Shown here one piece after another: positions 1 through 11,159 of a stretch of DNA of 64,000 bases; the stretch's first letter is position 1, and every line of letters starts with the position of its first letter. The position numbers were made by a program, and so were the translations under genes. Under the pieces are notes generated by a model that saw only the letters and a program-made list of their open reading frames with translations, was not told the origin of the DNA and searched no databases. Origin of the DNA: Epinephelus fuscoguttatus (lineage: Eukaryota; Chordata; Actinopteri; Perciformes; Serranidae); NCBI RefSeq assembly GCF_011397635.1, contig NC_064770.1:7650826-7714825 (forward strand). The letters run 5' to 3'.

Positions 1-1622
1 TTAGTGCCTACTGCATTACAGCATCACGTTATGTGCTTAACATGAAGTTACGTAAAGTTAATTAGGTTAGGTTAAAGAAACCTGGTGGCAACATACTTTA
101 TTTAACTCAAAGTTCACTTGATTTTACACAGGACATGAACACTGGTCTCCGGGGGCAAAGTCCTGTGTTTGTTTGACCCATCCACCACTCCAACCTGCCT
201 CTTTACACAGACATTTGCTCTTTATACCACTTTCTTCTTTACTCCCAGTACAAGATAGCAGCCTTCAGAAAAAGTGGGCGATATACAAATTCTGGTGCAT
301 TACTTTTTGTAGGCTGACTTATGAACAGTGCATGAGAACAGCCTGAAGTTTGGACTTCTGGTCTGAGTGGTGTAGAAAAGTGTTTTTAACAAGCTCCCAA
401 TGGGACCCATATATTTTAATGATTTAGTAAGTCTGTGGAGTTATACAGTCCAGCTGTAAGTGGTGCAAGGAAAAAAGTACTATCTGAAGAAAATGCTCCA
501 CAACCTAAGACAGAACAACAATGTAGCCAGTGCTGATACTAAAGCTGTAATGGGCCATGTGGAGGAACATCGCAACCAAAGGAACAGGTTTTGGGCTAAA
601 TTAGGAAGCATGCTGGAACACATAAATTTCAGGGTTTCCTGAAACCAGCTCATGTAGTTCTGCTGATAGCTGTCATGCAGATTTCATTATTAACCTCAGA
701 GAAAGAGTTAAGAACTATGAGAAGAGATCTGCCAATATCAAAAGAACAACGCAAAGTCTTGGAGGCAAGATCATTCTGATCATGCATTCCCCGACATATT
801 TGCATCATGGGAGTGATGGAGGTTTTTGAAAATGACAGACAGACATTTCATGTTGTGGCTGACCTGTAGGAAACGTTAATCCTCGGGAAGACTACGCTCC
901 TAGACTTTGCACACTGCACTCTATTTGCTGCACACCACCAGATGAACACACAGCTAGAGGCCTTTGCGGTAGAGTGAAGTCATTACATTTCCAAAAAGCC
1001 ATACAAAGAGAACCAGGGACAACTACGACTGGAGACAGGATTCATATTCGCCCTGACTAAACCCAGACCTTAAGGTCTGACTAAACCCAGACCTTAAGCA
1101 AACAATGGGCTTCCTCCAATGTAGCAACAGGCCTACTCAGGAGCTGCAGGGAAGTTTGCCAGGGCCAAACTCCACAATGGAAAGAGGTTCTCAACTGCAT
1201 TGGAGGCTAACAACCAACAGTGCTAACTCTATAAAAAGTGCTAAACAACAGCAGTAGTGCCGGGGGTGGGCGCTATGGCTCCAAAAAGCCATAGATAACA
1301 TTAGCACTCTTGTAGTAAGGTCCTGCTCCACACTCACATAAATACACACATTTGTACAAGCTATAAAGTATAAGCACAGTCTGATCTGAAGGCCCCCCTG
1401 TGCTGAAGCAGTGCCTTCCTTTGTCTTGATAATGAAGGAAGGTAAGTTATACGGTTTTGCTTTGCTCACACAGATTTAGTCTGGCTATCACTGCTTTGTT
1501 GAGATGATTTACATCACAATTGCAAATCATCACAACAAGCCTGATCAATGGTTAGCCTATATCTCTAAACATGTAAATGTGCTGTGGTTTTGTGATGTTC
1601 TATTGCTATGATGGTGACTTAC
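1..1622. other. Intron of the ODC-like gene, or its lost 3' part
   Basis: No further ODC exon is visible here. The next one should encode the glycine-rich LDIGGGFPG segment on the minus strand, and I cannot find it. Either the intron runs past the window edge or the 3' half is missing. Positions 460-640 hold a short open frame with no family I recognise. Positions 1060-1098 contain a short tandem duplication of a 19-base unit (tctgactaaacccagacct). Otherwise unassigned. Confidence 0.5.
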
Positions 1623-2647
1623 CGCTATGTCAAAGACACGTCGGGCATCTGCTATGGCCTGCTTGAATGCCAAACTTCCAGTGCACCCGCTGCCTACATG
1701 AAAGCTGACCCCAATGACCTCTAAGCCCAGCTCTCTAGCACGTTCCAGCAGCTTACGAACCGACACAAGTCTGGCTCCAAACTTTGAGTTAAGTCTTAAC
1801 AGTGATTTAGAGTCATCCACTGCAATGCGGAGCACAAGTCTGTAAAGGGATACAAAAGAATTAATCAATACTTTACATGACTTTACAATAATCACAGAAG
1901 CAGAAATATTAGTGGTTGTTCACTTACTTGGCTTTGGCGTGACACAGAGAAATTTTTAGGAGTTCATCCTCACTATCAAAAGTCATCATATCTACTCCAT
2001 GATCACAGGCATATTTGATGTGCGACAGTGGTTTGGTTGTGTGTGCGTAAATGATTTTGTCAGGTGTCACTCCGAGGGACAGGGCCAGCTGGATCTCACC
2101 CTGTGTTTGACCAAAACATGTTTCAAATGAGCAAACTGAGAGGGAAACAACCTTTGTCAGTAACAAAGATTAAGAAAAAAGCACAAAACACAAAGAACCA
2201 CACAGACCTAGATTATCTTTGAAATACTTTATCAGTACCTTGCTAGCACAGTCGAAACCAGTGTCCAGAGCACTCATCATCCTCAGAACTGCTGCTGTGT
2301 TGTTGCACTTCACTGCATAGAAAGGCTTGACTCGAGGTAATTCAGTAAGCCACCTGAGGTGCTTCTTAAACACACTGTCTAGATTTGCCACACAAAATGG
2401 TTCTTCACTTTCCTGAATGAATGAATAAATAAACAGTTAACATTTTATTTTGAAAATGCACATCTCAAGAATCTCAACTATCACACAGTTACACAGAGAT
2501 TTGTATTTAGTAAAACTTAAATGACATGATGTCTTTGATACTCACCACTGAACCAAGCTCTTTTATTTTATCTTCTATGAAATCATTGATGGTCTGTCCT
2601 TTGTGTAAAATGTCAATGTCACAATGTTTAGGAGCCAGAGCATGCAT
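1623..2647 (-). CDS. Ornithine decarboxylase-like protein, 5' half (partial)
   Basis: Ornithine decarboxylase converts ornithine to putrescine, the first step of polyamine synthesis, as a cytosolic PLP-dependent homodimer. Coding exons read on the minus strand: 2546-2658 (coding from the ATG at 2645-2647), 2239-2412, 1928-2100 and 1623-1839. All have GT/AG borders and keep frame. They give the first 222 residues of a protein that is usually about 460. Seen: PFYAVKCN with the Schiff-base lysine at residue 69, FDCASK with Asp88, and VSFHVGSGC with His197 and Ser200. These numbers equal those of mammalian ODC, which supports this start. Antizyme inhibitors usually deviate at Asp88 and around His197, so an active decarboxylase is more likely. 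An in-frame upstream exon (3308-3395) could add 33 residues. The C-terminal half, with the Cys360 region, lies outside the window or is lost. Whether this is odc1 itself or a paralog cannot be settled. Confidence 0.85.
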
Positions 2648-3307
2648 GACTGATCCATCTGTAGTTACTGCTGCTGCAAGGGATGGTAAGCAGTAAATGA
2701 ATTCACTAATGCATTAATTAATATTGTTAATAGGCTGAGGCTTATAAAGAAAGAGAACGCTTTCTGCTTTGTCTTTGTTTGTAGCTACTTATCTTCAATA
2801 TGCAGTGGTACAAAGAGGACAACAACTACAGGTAAAAGTCCTGCATTCAGAAACTTACATGAGTATAAATATTAATGTTATCAACAAAATGTACTTAAAG
2901 CATCAAAAGTCAAAGCACTCACTGTGCAGTGAAATTTTACTGTCAGTGTTTCACTATTATACAGTACGTGATTCTTTGGATTAATATTACAACTCTATTA
3001 ATGTCTATGTTGCATTTGTTCTAATTTAAACTCTTACATACTGTTGAATGGTTTAATTTACAGCAGTACATCAAATTCCATGAGATAATCATGAATCTCT
3101 AAAGAGTCAACTTTCATGGTGAAAATATGATGAAATATAAAACTAAAGTACATGTACCTTGAATTTAAGAACAGTATTTGAGTAAATGTACATTTCACAA
3201 CTAAGATTATGCCCTGCAAATAGTGGTCAAACATTAAAATGTACCCATTACATTCACATGTCTCACACATAATATCATATTAAACAGAGAAGTGTTTTTC
3301 ATCTTAC

Positions 3308-3395
3308 CGCAGCCTGTATTCTCCTCCACATTTCGTAACCCCAAAATTCTCAGATGTTTTCGAGTAAGTCTTACGGCAGCAGTTCTAAGAATCAT
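3308..3395 (-). CDS. Possible 5' exon of the ODC-like gene (N-terminal extension)
   Basis: An ATG at 3393-3395 opens 88 nt that end at a good donor (gcg|gtaagat). The phase joins exactly to the acceptor at 2658, so translation would run into the ODC frame and add 33 residues before the usual start. The extension begins MILRTAAVRLTRKHLRILG: arginine-rich and without acidic residues in its first 22 positions, like a mitochondrial targeting peptide. It may equally be a 5' UTR exon that happens to be open, since an 88-nt exon without a stop is not rare. No cDNA is available to decide. Confidence 0.45.
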
Positions 3396-4620
3396 ATCTG
3401 AAAGTAAGTTTTAAAACAAGTCCTGAGACTCAGGTCCAAAGTGAAATGTGACAGCATGACATACTGGTTTTGTTAGCTCACTACTGACTTTACTGTTTTA
3501 AAACAAACAATGTCACACCTTGATTCCCTTGTCCCTTATTAACATGGAATCATGTAGACAGTATAGATACTTATATTGTTAGAACTGTGTAAATACAATT
3601 ACGTGTCTATTACATAGGTCATAGTTAAAGGTGATGTTGTACTCGACTATATTGTTTGAAGAGGTATTACAGTGTAAACCGACAATCACCAGTGAAAGGA
3701 ACTCTTCTTCACAGTGCCAGACGCCATTGTTGGTTATGACAAACTGCTGTAAGGTGGTGAGGATGATAAGCATGCAGATGAGTTTTCCAGAAATCATTCA
3801 GATGTGCAAACCAAATATTGCATCAGCTGTTCACATGGCTGGTTTCAGACGATCTTGCAGGTGAAGACGCAAGATGTGGAGGTCCTGAGCTGGTGGGGTT
3901 ATACATGGATTGCTGCTGTTGTAAAGCCAGTTGTATGTACTGCAAACTTCACAGAAACAATATTGGAGACAGTTCATAGGTGACAGCTCTGGGGGACACT
4001 TCTGCAGTCATCCCAAGGTACACCTGTGTTGTACTGATGCTGTTTAACATTTGTTCATAAAAACATCATGAAAATAAAAACATAAATCTGACAAATGTTC
4101 CTTAAGTGTTTGAGTGCACGTGTTTAAGATCAAAACTGTGTCTATAAATGTTTAATGCTAAAGATGTCCATTTATCCTGGAAAAAACATTTTTATTATTT
4201 TCTCACTGCAAATTAAAAAGAAAACATCTGTATTGATTAATAAATAATAAAAATGTCTTCTGCCCCTTACTGAACTCTGTACCCTGAAAAACATCAGTGG
4301 TGTTTGCAATCTGCATTCCATCAGTTTCCCTCCATCCAAAATCATTATTTAAATAGTTAAATCCTCACCCTTGCCACCTGCGCAAGCTCACAGTGTCACA
4401 TCTTTGATTACTCAGCCATGTCAATCACACCCTGACACCCCAAACAATCCACATTTCATATGCTGACAAAGGTGAATAAGAGTGATACTTTGTATACTTT
4501 TATTTACATGTTTCTGAAAACATTTTAGGTGAGAAACAGGCAACGCAGTAACATAATCTTGGTTTATATTTTTCAGCACTGCTTAGTGTTAACACTTGAT
4601 CAGAGTTTGGGCTGAGTTTG
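3396..4620. other. Upstream region of the ODC-like gene, no gene seen
   Basis: AT-rich sequence with only short open frames on either strand and no recognisable protein motif. The promoter of the minus-strand ODC-like gene should lie just right of 3395. I see no convincing TATA box or CpG-rich stretch there. Confidence 0.5.
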
Positions 4621-4638
4621 AGAGAGAGAGAGAGAGAC

Positions 4639-4687
<49 letters not shown>
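4621..4687. repeat. (GA)n microsatellite
   Basis: Almost pure GA repeat with one short interruption (agacaggg). It produces a spurious Leu-Ser open frame on the minus strand. Confidence 0.97.
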
Positions 4688-4690
<3 letters not shown>

Positions 4691-5390
4691 TGTCCATCTT
4701 GTTTTTTTTGTTTGTTTGTTTTTTTGGAGTCAGACGTGACCATAAGTGCTTCTCAAAGTCAAGAATGCTTCCTTGGTAGGATGGGTTCTTCCAAGTCAGG
4801 TCCTACTGAGGTTAGCCAAGAGTCCTTCCTAACATTCGGTCAACACATATTCAAACAGGCCAGTGAGTGTCCAGTTGTGCGTGAAGAGGCCCTTCATGCC
4901 CGCTGAGGACACACATAAGCATCTTTGAAAATTCTCTGAGGTATAGACTCTGTCCTTTGTAGAATCCAAAGGATCTTTGACATTGGAGCAGTCTTTCAGC
5001 AGGATTTGATGAAGTACCCTCCTGGAAATTCAGCTGTTTAAGGATCCTTCCTTGACTATGAGAAGCACTGCATATTTGGGCAAGAGGCTGGAGCTGTGTA
5101 GGAGCAAGTGTGGTAGATCAATGAACAAGCAGTACCTCATACAATATAGATCTTTAACTATCTTTAACTCAATGCCTACCCTTGAACTGTCTTGCTCTTT
5201 ATACTACATCATTAAAGGTGATGGATTTATATTGTGTGTCAGTATTAGACACTGATGGCCACAGACCAAGCTACTTTGAAGCGCTCGGTATGGCATATAT
5301 AAAAAATATACATATATAAATATATATACATATGTATATATCTGAGGTAGGGGCCCTGCCCTTTATAGATCTATATATAGCTATATATCT
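4688..5390. other. Unassigned spacer, ending in an AT-rich tract
   Basis: No gene or known repeat recognised from 4700 to 5280. From about 5296 to 5395 the sequence is built of short TATA/ATAC words, a degenerate AT microsatellite next to the 3' end of the following LINE. Confidence 0.5.
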
Positions 5391-5425
5391 TAGCTGCACT
5401 CTTCTGGACAGAGACCTCAGATGTT

Positions 5426-5708
5426 CATTCTAACCGCTTCATCCTCTTGAGGGTCGCGGGGCCTATCGCAGGGCTGACACATAGAGACAAACAACCATTC
5501 ACGCTCACATTCACACCTATGGACAATTTAGAGTTACCAATTAACCTAGTCCCCAATCTGCATGTCTTTGGACTGTGGGAGGAAGCCGGAGTGCCCGGAG
5601 AGAACCCACGCTGACACGGGGAGAACATGCAAACTCCGCACAGAAGGGCTCCCACGCCCGGGATCGAACCGGCAACCCTCTTGCTGTGAGGCGAGAGTGC
5701 TAACCACC
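5426..5708 (+). mobile_element. Maui/L2-like short interspersed copy with 16-bp target duplication
   Basis: A 283-bp copy of a very common fish repeat, with the signature cattcacgctcacattcaca and later catgtctttggactgtggga. It is flanked on both sides by agagacctcagatgtt (5410-5425 and 5709-5724), a perfect 16-bp target-site duplication, inside the 3' end of the R2/R4-type LINE. I assign it to the 3' end of an L2-clade (Maui-like) element from memory; the boundaries are firm, the name less so. A second copy lies at 34085-34465. Confidence 0.75.
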
Positions 5709-6184
5709 AGAGACCTCAGATGTTGTACCTGGAAGTTGCTGAAGCCACTCCCCCAGTGTGGGGGTCACAGCCCTGAGTGCTCCAATTACTACTGGCACCA
5801 CTGTTGCCTTTACAACTCACATCTTTTCTAGCTCTTCTTTCAGCTCTTGGTATTTTTTGAGCTTCTCGTGCTCCTTCTTCCTGATGTTGCTGTCGTTTGG
5901 GATTGCTACATCTATCACCACTGCCTTCTTCTTTTGTTGGTCGATCAACACGATGTCCAGTTGGTTAGCCATCACCAGTGTGTCAGTCTGGATATGGAAG
6001 TCCTACAGGATCTTATCTTCGTCATTCTCAACCATCTCAGGAGGCGTCTTCTATTCTGACCTTGGGACCCCCAGCCCATACTCAGTGCAGATGTTCCTCT
6101 GCACTATGCCAGCCACTTACTGCCTGCATTTTACACCCTGCTATTATGTGCTGAAATGTCTCAGGAGCATCTTTGCACAACCTG

Positions 6185-6197
6185 CACCTGGAGCCCC

Positions 6198-6235
<38 letters not shown>

Positions 6236-6496
6236 TTTATTCATAAAGCCCAATATCACAAATCACAATTTGCCTCACAGGGCTTTACAGCATACGACAT
6301 CCCTCTGTCCTTATGACCCTCGCAGCGGATAAGGAAAAACTCCCCAAAAAAAACCCTTTAACGGGGAAAAAAAACGGTAGAAACCTCAGGAAGAGCAACT
6401 GAGGAGGGATCCCTCTTCCAGGACGGACAGACGTGCAATAGATGTCGTACAGAACAGATCAGCGTAACAAATTAACAGTAATCCGTATGACACAAT

Positions 6497-6532
<36 letters not shown>

Positions 6533-6888
6533 GGTAATGACAGTAGCTTACAACAACATTATTGAAAGTAATAATATTATAGTTATAGTTCTGGCTACTG
6601 CGGTACAATATGTTGAAAGTATATATTAATATCTGATAGTATACATGTGTGACAATAGTCATATGTGTATAATAACAGTAGAAGTATGACTAATGACTAA
6701 TGATGGCAGCAGCAGCAGCAGGAGGCATCTGGCAGGACCACGGCAGCAGCACAACCACACACGTCATGCTGTCCAGGCACCACTGCGATATGAGTTAATC
6801 TGGGAGACAGTGGAGCACAAAGGCTCCGGAGAAGAAGCCGAGTTAGTGACATCCAGAATGGCCGAGTTAGCAAGATGCAGTAATAGAA

Positions 6889-6935
<47 letters not shown>
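6185..6935 (-). mobile_element. L2 LINE 3' end (3' UTR), minus strand
   Basis: The left edge is a (TCAA)n run, i.e. the ATTG tail of a minus-strand copy, followed by ttttattcataaagcccaat. This is the same 3' UTR as in the longer L2 copy at 46.9-53.5 kb. It contains two GA microsatellites, about 6500-6528 and 6893-6931. It has no coding part and splits the R2/R4-type LINE between its GVYHTR segment and its CCHC knuckle. Confidence 0.85.
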
Positions 6936-7671
6936 GTACCATACCATCTGGTGTGGTAGACCCCCACGTCTTTTGATCTTGTACTAAGTGCTTGTTCTTG
7001 TGCTGCCATGATTAGTGCTTTTATGCTGTTTTTCAGTCCAGCTTCTTCCAGCCACTGGTGGGATCTCTTGATTTCGGATACTTTTTCAATCTTCGGTGGT
7101 ACATGCTGTGCAGGCGCTTGTCCTTCCATGATGGTTCGTCCTCCTCTTCTGCATTCTCAGGTTTCTACTGCCTGAGGTATTCACTTAGCAGCTCATCTTT
7201 GGGCCATTCCTGGATCTTGGCTGTTTCGTCCTGGGCAGTGGCTCTGACACTGACACCCATGCATTGTGAGACACTTCCTTGTCTTGATAGCAGTGGCCTC
7301 TATCTCCTCCTTTGGCCAGCTTACTATACCAGCAGGTTATCTGATGACTGGCAGGGCATAGGTGTTGATGGCTTGGACCTTGTTCTTCAGTCAACTTCTA
7401 AGGACCTGCCTTACTCTGTGTAGGTATTTGGCTGTGGCTGACTTTCTTGCATCCTCCTCATGGCTCCCATTTGTCTGCGGGACCCCAAGGTATTTGTAGC
7501 TGTCCTCAACATCTGCAGTGCTGCCCTCTGGTAGTTCAACCCCCTCGGTTCTGATCATCTTCCCTTTCTTTGACACCAGGAGGTGACTGATGGTTTGCTC
7601 CACTTCGGAACCAGTTTCCCTAGCCACTCTTTGTGATGAGTTGGCTGAAGGGGTTCAGGCCAATGCAGAGC

Positions 7672-7810
7672 AGTGGTATTGTCACACATGTATACTGCCA
7701 GATACTAATATATACTTTCAACATATTGTACCACAGTAGCCAGAACTATAACTATATTATTATTACTTTCAATAGTGTTGTTGTAAGCTATTGTCATTAC
7801 CGTCTGTCCA

Positions 7811-7865
<55 letters not shown>

Positions 7866-8131
7866 ATTGTGCCATAGCCTACGGATTACTGTTAATTTAT
7901 TATGCTGATCTGTTCTGTACGACATCTATTGCACGTCTGTCCGTCCTGGAAGAGGGATCCCTCCTCAGTTGCTCTTCCTGAGGTTTCTACCGTTTTTTTT
8001 CCCCGTTAAAGGGTTTTTTTTGGGGAGTTTTTCCTTATCCACTGTGAGGGTCATAAGGACAGAGGGATGTTGTATGCTGTAAAGCCCTGTGAGGCAAATT
8101 GTGATTTGTGATATTGGGCTTTATAAATAAA

Positions 8132-8188
<57 letters not shown>
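7672..8188 (+). mobile_element. L2 LINE 3' end (3' UTR), plus strand
   Basis: The same L2 3' UTR in the opposite orientation: a CT microsatellite at 7814-7862, ccgttaaagggttttttttg, then ttataaataaaattgattga running into an (ATTG)n tail that ends near 8188. It lies inside the reverse-transcriptase part of the R2/R4-type LINE, whose frame resumes on both sides. Confidence 0.85.
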
Positions 8189-8189
<1 letters not shown>

Positions 8190-8271
8190 GGTAGGGACAG
8201 TGCATCACCTTGGTATATGCAACACTTCATGGTAACTTGTGCAATTGGCTTTGAGTTGGCCAACATTCTCA

Positions 8272-9267
8272 GGGTTGTACCACAAAGCAAGAGTAGTAGG
8301 TTAGCAAGGTATGTTCAGTCTACAGCCAGAGTTTTCCGTTTTACCAAGGTGGCTCTCTTTTAACTTGGCTTGATCGCCATGGTAACTTCTGCTGCAAACC
8401 TGACCTGGTCAGGACCAGTTTTTGGTTCAAGTTTCAGCTTAAAATCAGCTAAAAAGCTCCTTTGAGCGTCGTTACTCTGTAATTAATGTGAATATTTCAG
8501 GGATAAAGACACTCAGATGAAGGGATGTGGTATAAATGCACTTTTTCCAACCTGTTGAGCCATAATGTTACATAAATGCCACTAAACAAGGGCGTGCAGT
8601 TACAATAGTACCTACTGTATTTTTTTCTACACAGGAACCTACAGTATGTCAGTGATGCAGAAAATATGAGCAAGAAATTGTTTTGTTTTATTTAGCAAGG
8701 TTGTTCTTGGTCTTACTGAACTACTGAGTTTGTTTGTAGTGTTTTCTGGGCCATTTGCCCACACTGACCATGAAAGGTATTTGTCACAGATAATATTCAA
8801 TCAGTAAATTCATGTCATTTTGATTTGTCAAAAAAATAAAGTGATTTGCACGTATCCCTCATTATGGGACAGTGTCAGAACTAAATGTAGATTTTTACTA
8901 TAGCGTTTAAATCTGCTGCATCAAGTTAGCTGTAGAATGTGCATCTGTCATATTAGAAATACATGACAGATGTATAAATGATGTGTAAAAAATAGGCTGT
9001 GTAAACTTGTGAATTCACACAATAAGTAATTTTCTGTCATCGTTCCTCTATTGCCTTAATTAAGGCAAAAGTGTTGCTTTCTACTGTTACAGTTTTTAAA
9101 TATTCTTACAAGGTGGAAATTAACATACACAGAGCCTGAAGAAGAACACCTGAGATGATAACCACCTTTGTGGTAACTGTTATGTCTGACTGAGGCTTTT
9201 GGGTTTTTTGAGCTAGGTCAGGCAAAGAGAGCCTGGCTATATTGAACTGGCTTTGTGGTACAGCCCC
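8272..9267. mobile_element. Non-autonomous DNA transposon with imperfect inverted ends
   Basis: The left end gggttgtaccacaaagcaag matches the reverse complement of the right end (ggggctgtaccacaaagcca) over about 20 bp. The interior is AT-rich and codes for nothing recognisable. No target duplication is clear. The family is unknown to me. It abuts the truncated end of the LINE at 8271. Confidence 0.5.
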
Positions 9268-9823
9268 GTGTTATGGGAAAGTTATGGGAATATTTTGTGT
9301 TCAACTTTATAATAATATAATTTATTTTTAAAGCACTTTGCTTAACAAGGTTTTAAAGTACTTTTCAGAAAAACAGCAGATTAAAACAAAACAGCAATAA
9401 TATAACAATTAAATAAAATGTAAAGAACACAGTGGTCATAAATTACTCCATAATACTCCATAGGGAATAGAGAAAAGTTTTAAAAAGTAGAATTAAAGGC
9501 CATGGAGGAATAATAAAACCAAACATCATATTAAATGTATAGCTCTTTTCCTATTTAAGGAAGTTTTAAGAACGGATTCAAAAGATTACGTTAATGATGC
9601 AGTGTGCCTGATCTTAATAGAGAATAATGAAGGAAAGGTATAGCAGCTGATCTGTCAGTGTAAAATAAAAACACATGAACTATAGAAACAATCTCAGACT
9701 TCATTTTTATTGAAGCTCCACAGACAGACCCTGTTTACAGTTGACAGCATCAGATTCTGGCCTTATTCTGGTCTAACTGCTGCTGCTGATCACATTTCCA
9801 GGGGTCTATTTTGTTCACAGTGG
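9268..9823. other. 3' flank and 3' UTR of keratin A
   Basis: From about 9640 the sequence resembles the 3' ends of the other keratin copies (cagctgatctgtcagtgt, then cagacagaccctgtttaca). An AATAAA poly(A) signal for the minus-strand gene is at 9706-9711. No other gene seen. Confidence 0.65.
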
Positions 9824-11116
9824 TCACACATTGGTGGTGGTGCTGTTGCAAAAACAAGAGACGGGTAAGACATAACCACACAACCATAGTGATCATTGTT
9901 ATTCCCAATATAAAATACATAAGTGACATTCAAAAAGTAGAATGTATCTCTCAAACTGTCTACATACTGTATGTGTCTTTAATACAACTATTGGATGGAT
10001 TGTGATTGATGAAATGAGGCTTAGACAGTCATGTTCCCCTCAGGAAGAGGGGGCATTATAATACGTCTAAAACTTTGGTGTATGACCAAATACTTGCGGA
10101 ACTAATGGCATTCCAATCAGCCTCAGTTGTACTTTATGTTTACTGCTAATTAGATAATGTTAGCATGTTAACATTAGCTAAGGTCAAGTATAGTATCGGA
10201 GAGCTGCTTGCCTGACTTAAAGGGGAACTAATGTTTTTTTCAACCTGGGCCCTATTTTCCCATCTACTTTTGTCTAAATGAGTGATAGGATGTTCACTAT
10301 ATCAATATATCGTCCGCTCTTCAATTTCAATGAGCTCTGCGTCTGCGTACGTTCGTGCTCGATTTTGACTACCTGGATCTGTATGAACCATTTGAATTTG
10401 ATGACCGCCCATATTTATTTGAACACGGAGTACATGGATGTACACGGAGGTGGAGCTCATTGAAATTGAAGAGTGGACGAGAAGAGAGAGGGAGCAGCAA
10501 CAGTCAGAGGAACATGTCCAAATCCAGCTAAAGGTAAACACAGATGTTCATTTCTCCTTTCCGTTATGTTGTCGTTTAATTATACTAACAATCCGAGCCT
10601 ATCTGTGTGGAAAAAATGCACTTTTAGTGGACGTATTTGACGTTGTTTGACGCTGTCTGAGTGCCCTATTATTTAATATAGCGCGTGCCCACGGGCTGCA
10701 GGCAGGTCAGCCCTAGCTTCATACTGGAGAAATGTCAAATATTGAACATCCTATTACTCATTTAGACAAAAGTAGATCGGAAAATAGGGCCCAGGTTGAA
10801 AAACAACATTAGTTCCCCTTTAAGACTCTGTACTTATTTTGTTGTAAATGCTTTCCCTCCACTCACCTCTCTCCATCCAGCAGCCTCCTGTACTCTGCAA
10901 TTTCCAACTCCAATCTGTTCTTGATGTCCAACAGGTCAGCATACATGCCCCTCTGGTTCTCCAGGTCGGATCTTAGCTGGGCCAGCTGCTCCTCCAGAGC
11001 CTCCACCTGCTTCTGGTAACTTGCCAGCATGTTGGCGTAGCGGCTCCTGGTCTCAGCGAGAGTCACTTCCAGAGCTCCTTTCTGTTCAGGAGGGAGAGGG
11101 CGGACAGTCAGGTCAG

Positions 11117-11159
<43 letters not shown>

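Larger units (their letters stand above)
5391..8271 (-). mobile_element. R2/R4-type LINE (restriction-like endonuclease), 5'-truncated and nested
   Basis: A minus-strand LINE in four pieces (about 8271-8189, 7671-6936, 6184-5725, 5409-5391). In order it shows an RT segment around KCCIYQGDALS (8190-8290), the thumb-side segment DSYKYLGVPQ (about 7450-7520), a CCHC knuckle RCRLC..H..GC just left of 6184, then the endonuclease-like LDIVLIDQQ..AVVIDVAIP (about 5880-5960) and a C-terminal GEWLQQLPGTTSEV. A zinc knuckle followed by a PD-(D/E)xK-type nuclease is typical of R2/R4-clade LINEs (fish Rex6 and kin). The frame has stops and frameshifts and lacks most of the RT, so the copy is dead. It is interrupted by repeats at 5426-5708, 6185-6935 and 7672-8188; rejoining the outer pieces restores continuous protein similarity, which shows the order of events. 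Confidence 0.8.

Noticed and set aside
460-642. 60-residue frame as a small gene
   Set aside because: No recognisable motif, no splice context, and the surrounding sequence is repeat-like.
1623-2647. Antizyme inhibitor as identity of the ODC-like gene
   Set aside because: Lys69, Asp88, His197 and Ser200 are all in place; antizyme inhibitors usually change several of these. Not fully excluded, because the C-terminal half is not visible.
4500-4697. Leu-Ser and Arg-Glu repeat proteins (also at 6693-6960, 7633-7908 and Cys-Val frames at 16491-16840)
   Set aside because: Translations of GA, CT and GT microsatellites.
8272-9267. Keratin gene remnant left of keratin A
   Set aside because: No rod-domain words on the minus strand; the stretch is better explained by an inverted-repeat transposon.
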